The notes beneath the pieces are model-generated. The model did no database searches and was not told the DNA's origin. It saw only the letters and a program-made list of their open reading frames with translations. Made by a program: the position numbers and the translations under genes. A stretch of DNA of 60,000 nt from Symsagittifera roscoffensis (Eukaryota; Xenacoelomorpha; Acoela; Convolutidae), in contig NC_087065.1 in assembly GCF_963678635.1 (NCBI RefSeq), positions 24,015,254 to 24,075,253 of the forward strand, in the 5' to 3' direction. Positions 1 to 10,373 of this stretch are shown here, piece by piece (position 1 is the first letter of the stretch; each line of letters opens with the position of its first letter).

Positions 1-407
1 CTCCGCGAAAAAAAAACGAAAAAATAATTTGCCAGAAGTCACTTTTGACGCCAAAGGGTTAACATAACTTCGTTTTGAGGGGGAAATGAACAAAATAAAC
101 GAATGGTTTTCGGTCAAAGTCTTCTCAGAAAAGCCAAAAAACAACTCTGTCACATTATCTAAATTTTCCTGCTGCAAATACCAATTTGACAATCTACGGT
201 CTTTTAATTTTTGCGGAGAGAGCAATATTTGATGTGGATGACCTAAAATTCATAATACTCTCGTCCAAATTTAAACAATTTTCATTCAAAACCTCTTAAT
301 AAAATGTAATTAACGACCTGTATCTCATCTAAATTATGCGCGCAAACAAATTTTTCAAACAAAGTTTAAATTTATACCATTAATTTGTTCATACTGATAA
401 ATTTAAC
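1..407. other. Putative intron downstream of the 408-572 ion-channel exon
   Basis: Immediately after the exon (minus strand) lies GTTAAAT, a usable donor. The rest of the channel gene (Cys-loop and membrane helices) should lie beyond the window edge. A minus-strand frame is open from about 254 to base 1, but it shows none of the residues expected of the next channel exon, so I do not call it coding. Confidence 0.5.
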
Positions 408-572
408 CTGGAAGTAGAAGTCCGGCTTCCATATGTAATCGGCGAAGTCACTTCCAAGAGTGAATCGTTCCACACAAAGGTTCCGTTCGGAGCATTCGTG
501 GTAGCTGATACCATGTATGTTTTGGTATAGATTGTACCATGTTTGATTCAGTCTGACATCTGTCCAAGTTGC
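408..572 (-). CDS. Cys-loop ligand-gated ion channel, exon with loop D and loop A
   Basis: A 55-codon open exon in phase 0 at both ends. It is preceded on the minus strand by a T-rich tract ending TTTTTTCAG and followed by CAG/GTTAAAT. Near its start it reads TWTDVRL, the family's W-x-D-x-R-L loop D motif. Near its end it reads DYIWKPDFYF, the loop A motif (IWKPD followed by F/Y). These belong to the extracellular agonist-binding domain of pentameric receptors, which sit in the plasma membrane of excitable cells and open an ion pore on binding transmitter. The preceding exon (5095-5211) ends with VFVQ, which leads into this exon as family members do (…Q-x-W-x-D-x-R-L). The anion-selective GABA/glycine/glutamate-gated type is likely, but the subtype is inference because the Cys-loop and M2 pore are outside the window. 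Confidence 0.85.
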
Positions 573-1241
573 CTGAAAAAAAGCTATCGAAAAATCGAAA
601 AAATAAAAGCAATCAGTTCTCCGAGACAGACTACCGCATTGGTCTCTGCAACAAAAAAATCATAAAACACGCTGTAAAAAGTTAGTAGCTGGGAAAAAAA
701 TTTCGTTGAAATAGTTAGTGACAAGTAAAGAGCAGTGCTGTTTTTTTGAGATGTATGGAATTGTGGAATTTTAACATTTTATGAATAGAATAGCCGGAGT
801 TTAAAGCGGAACTTACATCCCGCACTATCTCTTTCATTACAAAACAAAACTTAAAAGGATGCTGGTATCAGCCCAAAACTCCGAATTTTCCAAATGTATT
901 TCCAATTCTATCGAGGAGTGTTCACTTACAAATATAATGGAGAAATTTCCAAAAAAAAATAAAATTCAAGGTTTTTTCTGAGATTTTTTTGAAAATGATC
1001 TCCGCGCACAATATGTAAAGTAAAAAATGCAATATTTTGCATATAGCAAGTATTAAATAGACCAAATAGCATGTCTCAATTCAATTTACAAACGATTGCT
1101 AAACGTTAAACCGGATTTGATAGCACAAAATACTTTGCTTGTTAATGCTCCCAAATTCACAGGTCACAGGTAAAATATCACAAGTAAAATATCTTTTGAG
1201 TTTAGATTGATATTGGAAAATCCGGTCACAAATTGCTTGTT

Positions 1242-1317
1242 AAAATTTTGTTTATCTGGAGAAAAAAAGCACCCCGAGTACAAATGCTTGGTCAATTTCT
1301 TCGAAAGTTGGAATAAT
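1242..1317 (-). repeat. Old fragment of the Helentron-like repeat (5' end)
   Basis: On the minus strand this matches the first ~75 bases of the ~530-bp repeat seen intact at 35183-35713. It carries the diverged TTCCAACTTTCGA start, the GTACTCGGGGTG block and the following A/T-rich tract. Similarity may continue weakly to about 1180. It has many substitutions, so it is an old insertion. Confidence 0.55.
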
Positions 1318-1337
1318 GATTTGGAGTAGCACAACCA

Positions 1338-1399
1338 CTGATTCACGCGCATGCAACTATTCGAGCCTCTGATTCACGCGCATGAAACCATTCGAGCGA
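1338..1399. repeat. Two tandem 31-bp copies
   Basis: Two adjacent 31-bp units both start CTGATTCACGCGCATG and differ at only a few bases. It is a local tandem duplication with no evidence of function. Confidence 0.8.
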
Positions 1400-4300
1400 A
1401 TGCTGCCTTCTATTTTTGCAGTGTATTCTGGCGAAGTGTTATTTGAAGACATTTTTCACTTCTGTTTTTTTTTCATTATCATTTTTTGTCGAGCAGTTTC
1501 ATAGTATCAATTTTTCCATCAAAGTTGTTTTCCAGATATTGCAAAACCTGGAGGCCTAACCCGGAGGTTAATTATTTAGGTTGACATGAGCACATATATT
1601 CAGCACCATTTAAGCTATGACTTACTTGCAAGAGCTCGCTTTACAAATTTCAGCGTACGTGCGATTTGAACCACCAATCATATGATTGCTGGGCACCATC
1701 ACTACCGGAGAACCACAATGCCAAAGTTGTTTAACAAAGACACTTTTCATTATATCAATGTATCGTTTTAGATCCGAGTGAAAAAAAGTATAGAATAGAG
1801 TCCACTGGATATTTTTCCGGCCAGTTGTAACTTCCTCTGAGAAAATTTGTAGGAGTCAAAGTTGGAATCAGACTTAAAATATATTGGTCGTGATTCGGAA
1901 TCTAGAAAGTTAAAATTAAAAAAATCTTCCCAGTCTCAAGAAAAACTGGTCTGAATAATTTGGGCTCTTGAATTTAAGTTTTACAGAAAATTTGATGCAA
2001 TATTTCAACAACTTCTACGCGATAGATCTTTTTTTTTGATTATATTGGTTTTTCAGTGGGTCTTACTTCACCCACATCGCTCTTTTCTTTGAAATTTTTT
2101 GGCAATTTGTTAGTATTTATGCTATTGAAAAATATACGGCACCAACAGTGTAGCTTAATGCAACGCGAAGAAAATTTAAATGTTCTGACTGCCCCCTAAA
2201 GATCTATGAAACAACTTGATGATATTTTTTAAGATGAAACCTGATAAAAAAAACAAAAAAAGGAAAAGTTGAATTTCTTTTTGTAGCTCTTTTAAAAACT
2301 CTTTTTCCCATCCTTTATGCATCTTCTATGAGAAAAACACTGCAACATAATAGAAGTCCCATTAGGACCCAAATTAAGCAGCATGTTACTTTTCGTAAAA
2401 ACGTCAAATTGCCAGAAGTTTTTCATTTGAACTTGGACGTTAACTCTTTTCAGATAGGATGACAAGTTCCGTTCAGTAGTGGCTAGTAACAAAATCAATA
2501 ACTGTTTAAAGAAATGACAAACCGCTCCAAGCACTTGTAATCCATGTTTTCATTGAAAGTCGGTAAAAATCACATGGTACACGCAATTCTGCCATTTCAT
2601 TGATTCTTTTAAAAAGCAGTTTGAAACATTCACACTTTTCTAATATATGAGAATAAATACAGAGCAATCAAAAATTTTGCAGGTTGATGAGATTTTTCTC
2701 AAAAAACTCTATAATTACAAAATCATATGCTGTGAATGCGTTGATCGTTAAGCGATTGTCTATCAGCTTAATCTTTATGATTGGTGAAAATAGTTGAATG
2801 AGCGAAACAAAACGTGAATATGGATACTTTAACCATTCGGTGGTTATTTTGAGCTGATTGCAAGGACAAAATGAGTGTATTTTTATCTGAATTTCAGAAT
2901 GGACGCTTCTGCTTCTGTTTTCGAGACAACGTTGTTAAGGTGGATTGCCAAAATTATATAACAAACTGAAAAAAATCGTAGTTTGGATTCTCGTCACTTG
3001 CTAAATTTAATTGCATCGATTTGTCGGTTTTCTTGTTTTTGAGTTATTGCAATTGTTTGTGTTTAATGAAAAATCGGCGCTATTAGTTCGATCATTCACA
3101 AAATTTATGTCAGTGGCGGATTTAGAATTTTTGGTTGTGGAGAGAGATTTTTTGAAGTTTGTCAAAAAAATTTTTGTCCATGACTTTTTCAGCCGTTTCA
3201 AGTTTTATTTTGAAAAATTTCGACGAGCTGGGCCATATAGCCCTTGACTAAAAGGGTTAAATTAAGTAGCCCCTTAACTAAAAGAGATTTTAGTGATCCA
3301 GCTGTATGATTAAAGCTGAGTGCAATTTCTGAATGCTGGATTAAATTGAATAAACCTGAATAAACGAAAATTCGAATCACGGTTTTGACAAAAACTTAGA
3401 TTATTTTGAATGCTGTTTACTTGAATCGCAGGATACAGAGTTTAAAATAAATTGATTTCTTTTTTTAATTCAGTCAATGTGACTTCGGCGTCCCACAAAA
3501 AAATGTTTTCGGGCCTTTATTTTTCATTTTTTTAAATAAAATATTTTCCGGATTATGTTTATAACAGCAATGGTTTTCTCTAATGCGATGATGTGAAATT
3601 TACCCCGATTCTTAGTCCGAACCAATTCAAATCGATATAAATAGCTGATCAGAGTGTGCGACTGCAATCGAACCGATGTTTCACCCATTAAAAACCAAAG
3701 AGTTAAGTTTAGTGTACAGTCCCCAAGACTTTACCTTTGATAACTCGTCAATTAAATTACGCAATTTTTCAAAAGATCTAGGTGTTATTGTTGCAATGAA
3801 TTTGAACTAGACTCGACAAACAAAAACAAATTATCAAAATTGCTCAAAATTGCCAGAAGGAGTCACGAAGTGCATGAAAAAGTTTTTGTATCAATCGTAA
3901 ATTTTATCAATCAAAAAATTCTGTTCTGCGACTTGATGTCAGTCAATTCGCTGGTCGGAAAAATTAGAGAGCTTTCAGCGAGGAGTTACGAATTGGGTTG
4001 ACAGTAAAAATAAGTGTTAGCCTAATTCCTCGTTACAAATGAGCTCCATTCTACTTGTATTTTGTTGCAGCGAATGGATGTTTTGTTATTCGGAAAAAAA
4101 GTTATCAAAAATAAGACATCTCACAAAATCTAAGCAAACCAAATAGAAATTGCGCTCATAATAATCAGAAACGGACGAGTTGAGTTTGGGCATTATAAAA
4201 AAAATCAGATTTGACCTGAATATTTTACGCACCCAGAGCCACAAGCGAAGTGCTTCGTGGGACACGTTAAACCTGAACTGACTCTGAAAACACTGAAGAT

Positions 4301-4481
4301 TGCTGTTGGCGATATTTTAAAAAAACAGGCCAAAAATAAGTTTGTTTGGCTGTTTTTTGGTTTTTTGATTTTAAAGTTGCCATTTTTTATTGCGCGCTTT
4401 CGCATCAAAATTTCGGTGAAAGGAAATCGCACCTGAAAAAGTTTCGGGATCGGTCAGCTAAAAAAATATGTCAAAAACAGA

Positions 4482-4546
4482 ACCAAAGAAGGGGGACCTT
4501 TTGAGTGTTTGGAAGGTCGAGCCACCCGAATGGTCCCTTCTTTGGT
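4482..4546. repeat. Stem-loop with 15-bp arms
   Basis: ACCAAAGAAGGGGGACC (4482-4498) pairs with GGTCCCTTCTTTGGT (4532-4546), leaving a 2-base bulge and a 33-base loop. It lies in the ion-channel intron. It could be a small inverted-repeat relic or a transcribed hairpin. Confidence 0.7.
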
Positions 4547-5094
4547 GCTATGTAAGACTGGTCTGGTTTCCCAAAAAACTTTTCTAAACGAAGCACTTTT
4601 CGAGCCAATTTATACTAATTTTGAGAGGAACGCGCACCAAAAATTTTGCAATTTTTGTTTAAATTTTTTACAAATGCTGAATTTTCCCTCTAAGCCAAGT
4701 ATATCAGCAAATAAAGCTCTTTGGGAGAAACCGAAAAAGAAATCAGTCGACATTTAAAAAAATCAGCAAGTTTTTTGATTTTCTTCTGAGAAACCTTTTG
4801 AGAAAATCTTAACTATAAGAAACGGTTTTTATGATTATCAGTTAGATGTTTGCAGCTTCTCCCCTGCAAGTTCTCTCAAATTTTTTAAATGTTTTTCATG
4901 GAGGGCTAGAAAAAACTTTATACCTTTTGTTTTTTATTTGGGTTTTTAAGGCAAAAACTATATAATAATTCTTCAAATCAACCTATGCGTTCTCTTTAGG
5001 TGAACTAGAAGTGGATATACAAAAGCTATAAGTAATGTGCGTCATAAAAAAGACGTGGCTGTATACTTTATGCTATCTAATGCTGTATACGAAC

Positions 5095-5211
5095 CTGTAC
5101 AAATACATCCAGCACTACAGTCATGTCAACTTCAGACACAGTTCTGATGGAGTTAATGAACAGTCCAATCTCCGCTTTATCGACGTCCACGCCCTCATTT
5201 GGCCTCACATT
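5095..5211 (-). CDS. Cys-loop ligand-gated ion channel, N-terminal ligand-binding exon
   Basis: A 39-codon exon on the minus strand. It reads NVRPNEG at its start and SIRTVSEVDM in the middle, the family's R-P-N…G and S-x-(S/T)-V-S-E-V-(D/K)-M blocks of the first beta strands, and ends VFVQ at CAG/GTTCGT in phase 0. The start is set by the first AG after a long pyrimidine tract (5245-5260 region): GATAAG/AATGTG. The codons just upstream (…DK) also fit the family (YDK-N-x-R-P), so the exon may begin up to ~30 bases earlier, although no AG is present there. It is joined to the 408-572 exon across a 4.5-kb intron. Upstream exons with the signal peptide were not found. The large retroelement at 8859 may lie in an upstream intron or the 5' flank. 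Confidence 0.82.
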
Positions 5212-8060
5212 CTTATCGTTGGCAAGTTTGATAGTTGGGTCACAGAAAGAAAAAAAAACTTAATTGATAACTCCAAGTGTACAGGCAAAACTCAAATAAA
5301 AACAACAGAGTTTTTCAGTTAATAGCTGCAATTAACTGATATTAATTTTTTCAGTTCAATTGAAGCTCGTTTTTGTACACCATCAAAATGGCGGCGGTCA
5401 GTTTTGTGATGGAAACAACAACCTCAATTAAGAAGCCAATAACAAAACTCACATCTTTCATAGGGACCCAACTATCACTCTTGTACTTTATTATAATCAG
5501 GGTCAAAAAATGTAGAGCTGCTGGTGATAATTCTGGCATAAAGAAGTGACAAAAAAGCTAACAAAAGATAATAATTGTAGGGTTTAGCCATCTGGTAAAT
5601 GGTATAAAAAGTTTACAAAGAGGGAAGACCAAATTTGTTTAGAAGAGTTAAATGTCGTAAAACACTTATCAAAGGGGTTTAAATTGAGTTAGTGAAATCT
5701 ATTTACTTAAGGCCGAGAAATTTCGACTTTTTATGCAAAGTTCTCAAGTCAAATTTGGTTTGAAGTCTGGCGAACAAATTCTAGTCAGATGCTTATTAGA
5801 CCATGGAGTAATTTTCTTGCCTTCTTGGCCTTAAATAACAGTTTTAAGACACCAAAAAGAAAACGTTTGTTTTCATAAAGACAAATTGAAAAGAAGATTA
5901 AGTTGTCAATATGGTTTTCATGGAACCAGTTCGGTAAATCTGGTTCAAATTAAAACACCAGATAATTCTAAGCCACCAAATTTGTTTGAAGAGGCAATTT
6001 TCATTCTTGTTGTTGAAAGATCATTATTATCAATTTTGATTTTGAAGATTTATTTTGTATCAACCACACGTGTGTCAAGATTGGCTTTAAGACTCAGGAA
6101 GGGCTCTCAATATTTGATCAAGATTTCTGTGTCGGACGTATATTGATTAACATCCTTGCACAGTGTAGTCATTTCTTGCACACATGGTACTGTTCTTCTT
6201 GGGAAGGTCGGTTGTCAGAGTTTAAATCAGAACACTAATTGGTCCTTTGACAGTTGTTCAGAGTCAAAAATTTCAATCAAATCAACGGGTTGTCTTGTTC
6301 TGTTCAATTTTAAAAACAAAACATAGTTTCAGATAAGCAAACGAAACTTTTCGAAACATAAATTGAGATGTTAAAATGTGTTTTGATAAAGTATATTTAT
6401 TCTATTTTGAACACTTTTAAACATTGTTGCGATAAAATTATTTAAGTTTCCGATGAAATTAATGAAAATAACATTCTTTGTGAAATAATATGCAAAACCG
6501 TGCAAAAAAATCAAGGAATCGTACACTATTTGGAAATAGTTTGGCAATCTCGATAACTTCTGATCCCATATTTGAATTTTTACCAATTAAATACTTTGAT
6601 CTGAGCGTGCTCGTAATTGGCTCATATTCGGAGTCTCATGTTGATGAATGGGCCCATTGAAAACTGGCTTCAAAACGCCTTGTGAGTAATCTACTGCCAG
6701 ATTAAGCCCTGAAAGACCCAAGGATTTAATTGCTGAAGGACTGAACCTGATCTTCTCACATTAAATGCTCCCCCTGACTGTGCTTTCAAGAGCGGTTACT
6801 TCAATTTATCAGATTAAAAACAGATTTATTCGACAGACTGATGATAAAATTGCAAGATATCAAATCATTGTTCCACCGTTAGCTGTGGTTCGCGAGGTAA
6901 AAAAACCCAAAAGTCTACTAGATATAGATAACCGTTTTTTTCCATTTTTTTCATCACTACCCGGTCCCGAGCTCCCAGACTTATATTCGGACTTTGAAAG
7001 TCGCGCCGCGTCCGGATCAAGATCTAAATTGTTTAGTCGCCCCGAGCGTTTGAGTCTGGACAGTCTGAACATAAAACTGCGAAAGTCGCGTTGCGGGTCG
7101 CGCCTATAGGTCAATCTAGAATAACGAAAATAGCAACTTACTAGGAGGCATCTGGCTCAAAGATTCTATTTCAAAAAGTAGGATTTGTTTCTATAGTACG
7201 CTGTGTGCCAGTTATGTTTTCATCTGCCTGATATACGTCTATACTGATCCTGACATAAAAACTTAGCCTCTTTTTTCTATTTTTACACTCAGCAAACTAA
7301 AAATGTATATAAGTGGAATAAAAGTTGATTTATTAGCTTGAACAGTTCTAAAGCATTATAAAAAGAAATGAGACTGCTGGTACTTGGCTTCAAACCTTAA
7401 AATTATACTGCCATCTCGGCATAAATTAGAAATTGTCCCAAAATAGAAAAAAAATGAATAAATTTTCAAATATGCCATCAAAAGTTTCAGCTTTGCCTCT
7501 TTTTAGTTAGAAAAGTTTCAGAGTTTTCTAAGTTTGGAATGTTTTTGAGGCGCCAATTCTTTGTGCCGCTGTCGCGTTTAGCATAGAGAATTGAGAAGAA
7601 GTTTGTCTGACAGAAAACCGCAGCTTGTATAAAAATAATGGTCTCTATTATGCTAGTTTTCAACGGCAAAATATTTTTCTTTTTCTTGTTGTCAAGGTCT
7701 TTTTTATCGGGACAATTTTCCAAGGTTTCTTCAAGAGTCAATGTTTGGCGTTTTCTAATTCAAAAATAATTGCCGAGCCGGACAGTTGACTCATTTTTAG
7801 GTGTAAAATAATGGGCATTCATTGACATTCCCTGAAATTTTTATGCTTTTCAAAATCAGTCGAAAGAAAAAAGATTAAAATGAAAAGGCGGAGCAAAGTG
7901 TTTTCGTTGAAATTTGAGTTTGTAACAAAAACCAGGTGACTGTTAGATCTCAGAATTGGCAGAAATTATTTGCTTCTTGTTTAAGCATCATTGCATAGCA
8001 GTGGGGCGTGTTGGCGTGACTGGCTATCGATCTTGTTCTGATTTCTATCACTTTTTCTTT
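5212..8060. other. Upstream intron or 5' flank of the ion-channel gene; no gene recognised
   Basis: Mostly AT-rich sequence. A more GC-rich patch at about 6950-7110 has repeated GTCGCG words and a 114-codon open frame on the plus strand plus an 84-codon one opposite it. Neither shows a recognisable domain, and the patch resembles other GC-rich repeat patches in the window. The word GATAGTTGGGTC occurs in inverted orientation at 5229-5240 and 5464-5475. Confidence 0.4.
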
Positions 8061-8468
8061 TTGTTCCGACTTTCGAAGAAAACGGAACATTTATGCTCGG
8101 TGTGTTTTTTTTTTCAATCAATTTTCACCGATCGAAATAATAATTTTCATCAAAATTTTTTTATACCATATCAACTTCCTGAGTTCAAATGTAAAAACAT
8201 ATTTCACCTCCGATTATTTTTTGTTAAGTTCACGGGGTTTGAAAATTGTCATGTTTTGACTAAATTATGCTCGCTTTTAAGAGTTATTCACAATGCTGAG
8301 AGCGTAACGCTAAGTGGTCCCATTGATTTGAATGACTCAAAACTTTACACTTTGATATCGTCCAAATTGTATAAATTTTCAATCTTTTCTTTTCCCAAAA
8401 AATATTTGATATGAATTAAGGGACATTCGGAAGATTCAGGGTTTTGCTCTGACATACGAGCAGTCTTG
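8061..8468 (+). repeat. Diverged Helentron-like non-autonomous element
   Basis: Starts TTGTTCCGACTTTCGA and ends ACGAGCAGTCTTG, the same termini as the intact copies. The internal landmarks (TATTTCACCTCCGATTATTTTTTG and the subterminal hairpin region TCAGGGTTTTGCTCTGA) are recognisable but substituted, and part of the centre is missing. It is clearly older than the copies at 28913 and 35183. Confidence 0.7.
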
Positions 8469-8854
8469 TTTGAAATTACAATAGCTTTTCTATTATCACA
8501 GTCACTGGTTTGGTTCTGTTTTTTTTTTAAATAGGTACGCATCTACATTTAATCAATGCAGTTATTAGTAAAAAGCAGATTATCTAAATTAAACAAGCAT
8601 TTAGATGGCAAACAGCGCATTTTGTGAATTGTAATGATTTCCGCAACAAAGCGAGATCAACTTTTGTACTAGAATCAGAAACAAATCTGTTTTTTTTTTT
8701 GGGCAGTTAAAGAATCAGTGACAACTGAATTAAATGTTGTAGAGCTCCAAATGCTGTAGAGCTCCGCAATTTTTTTCAACTTGAATCCGCATTTTGTTAA
8801 CAGAAACCTCATTTCGTTAGCTGAATTCAGTCACATATATAGTTATTTGCGGCA
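8469..8854. other. Flank of the LTR element, no gene seen
   Basis: AT-rich sequence between the old repeat and the LTR element's target site. Two adjacent TGTAGAGCTCC words occur near 8737-8765. Nothing else could be supported. Confidence 0.4.
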
Positions 8855-8858
8855 TAAT
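8855..8858. repeat. Target-site duplication, left copy (TAAT)
   Basis: TAAT directly precedes the TG of the 5' LTR and is repeated directly after the CA of the 3' LTR at 27208-27211. A 4-bp duplication is usual for errantivirus-type Ty3/gypsy elements. Confidence 0.85.
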
Positions 8859-9284
8859 TGGAACCTGATCTAAACTATATTTTATGATTAGATAAATTAG
8901 ATATTTTACCACTGTAAAGTATTTAATATTAATCAATCATGATCCATCTAACTAACAACCCACTTAATTGTAAGTGCTGAAATTACTTGTAATTTCAGCA
9001 CCAGAGAGATTTGAATTTAACTTAGAAATTAGTTGTCTCTCCAAGAGAACTTCAGCAGCCGCAACAAACCAGTATACCCTAGATCTATTGAGCCTAGCAG
9101 AGACTAGTTAAACACCCTGAGACTAGAAAGTATAAGAGTAAGATTAGGATCGGTATTGGATCGGTATTGGATCGGTATAAGAAGTTGCACGAATCTATCC
9201 GGCCGAAAATAAGATAGCGTGAAGAGCAGACGGTGTACCCTATCCGAAATTACTCTATGAGTTAACCACATCGGTTCTAACTCA
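8859..9284 (+). repeat. 5' LTR (426 bp)
   Basis: Begins TGGAACCTGATC and ends TTCTAACTCA. By eye it differs from the 3' LTR by four substitutions and a ~16-bp expansion, where GGATCGGTATT is present as three tandem copies near 9150-9178 and not in the 3' LTR. It contains a perfect 12-bp-arm palindrome (8974-9001). No confident TATA box or polyadenylation signal was identified. Confidence 0.95.
8974..9001. repeat. Perfect palindrome inside the 5' LTR
   Basis: GTGCTGAAATTA (8974-8985), loop CTTG, then TAATTTCAGCAC (8990-9001). It is identical in the 3' LTR at 26913-26940. In this position it could be an RNA hairpin in R/U5 or a dimeric protein-binding site; the sequence does not distinguish them. 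Confidence 0.9.
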
Positions 9285-9286
9285 TC

Positions 9287-9304
9287 TGGTGCGACCATAA
9301 GTCT
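9287..9304 (+). other. Primer-binding-site-like sequence
   Basis: TGGTGCGACCATAAGTCT begins two bases after the LTR. TGG matches a tRNA 3' CCA end, and the reverse complement continues as an acceptor strand and then TTCGAGAC, which resembles a tRNA T-loop. I could not assign it to a particular tRNA, and the acceptor appears one base short of canonical. Confidence 0.6.
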
Positions 9305-10373
9305 CGAATAAGACCTTAATAGCTTAGAAATAACCAAAAATAGATTAGAATTTAGACAAAACATTTTCAAAATGTTATACGATAATAATTTAATCGAAAT
9401 GTCTCTAGGACTCAATAGATCAGAGCCGATATTCCGAACGATAATAGAACTACCCGGAATTGGAAGAAGACCTCGAAAATGAAAACAAAAATTAGTAGCA
9501 TGACAATAATTTTTTAAAAATCATAAACTGTTGTCCCAGCTTCATCACCTAAACATAACAGCAATCATAAGCTCACCAATATCATTAAAAAACTAAATCG
9601 TTTTCTTAAATAAATTTAAACCATTTCAAACTTAAATTCACTTAATTTTAAAATTAGATCATCAAGGCTTATCCTTGGATCTTAATAAAATTTCTATTTC
9701 ACTAAATTTAAAACCTGATCATCAAGGCCTATACTTGGATCAAAAAAAATAATTATATTCTCCCCCACCCACTTAACAAGTGTCTAACGAACTCAAACGT
9801 CGATTCACTATCCAACCCTTCCAAAAGACCCAAGACTAATAGAAATTTTAAAATAAAATTAACCATTCAAATTAGGATAAACAGTGAAGAAATTCGGTTA
9901 TTCATCCTTCACTTGAACCCTCTTCTTACCAGACCCAGGATAGATCTTAGACTTAGTAAGTTTAAAATAGTACCTAAAGAACTACTTGCGTTCTAATTAT
10001 ACCTCAACCTTGTGGATCGATTTACTATTCTCCAACCCTTGAACACAATCACTACCCCTAAGTAAGATTAAGTAAGTTAACACCTTAGCTTAGACTAGCC
10101 ACGAGAAAGTAAAAAATCATTCCTCGGAATCGATATACTTTTCTCTCCAACCCTAAATAAAAAGACCCAGGTTAAGCTAACCAAAAAATCGTAAGGACTG
10201 ACAGTCTAAGAAAATAGAAATACCTAACAACTTTTTGCATCCCTCATCCTAAACCTTATGTCATTCAAAAATCTAGGAAATAAACAAACAATCGTTTTAC
10301 ACAACTGTGAGATAGATAACAAAAAATACGATTTTGTCATCACACCTCATACACAAACAGTTTGATACATTAG
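9305..10373 (+). other. Untranslated leader of the LTR element, with internal repeats
   Basis: About 1.1 kb without a credible gene. It holds a 60-bp-period pair of GATC-ATCAAGGC…TTGGATC units (9657-9682, 9717-9742), each able to fold because CAAGG faces CCTTG. It also holds three degenerate copies of a block containing GAT(T/A)(C/T)ACT(A/T)…CCAACCCT followed by a GACCCA word, near 9797, 10013 and 10127. Such leader repeats could serve RNA packaging or translation. Confidence 0.6.
9657..9742 (+). repeat. 60-bp-period repeated stem-loop in the leader
   Basis: GATCATCAAGGC-n-CTTGGATC occurs twice exactly 60 bases apart. Each copy is imperfectly self-complementary (GATC…CAAGG against CCTTGGATC). 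Confidence 0.65.

Larger units (their letters stand above)
573..5094 (-). other. Large intron between the two ion-channel exons
   Basis: The donor is CAG/GTTCGT at 5095/5094 and the acceptor TTTTTTCAG ends at 573, both on the minus strand and phase 0. About 4.5 kb long. It contains a fragment of the Helentron-like repeat (1242-1317), a 31-bp tandem duplication (1338-1399) and a stem-loop (4482-4546). No other coding sequence was recognised; scattered short open frames on both strands look random. Confidence 0.7.

Noticed and set aside
1-254. Minus-strand frame open for about 84 codons to the window edge, next to an ion-channel exon
   Set aside because: It lacks the residues expected in the next Cys-loop receptor exon and has no clean exon start in the right phase.
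5351-5539. Minus-strand 62-codon frame upstream of the channel exon
   Set aside because: Hydrophobic composition but no match to a receptor N terminus and no splice donor in a fitting phase.
6765-7114. Opposed 114- and 84-codon frames in a GC-rich patch
   Set aside because: Overlapping open frames on both strands in a patch of repeated GTCGCG words suggest composition rather than a gene.
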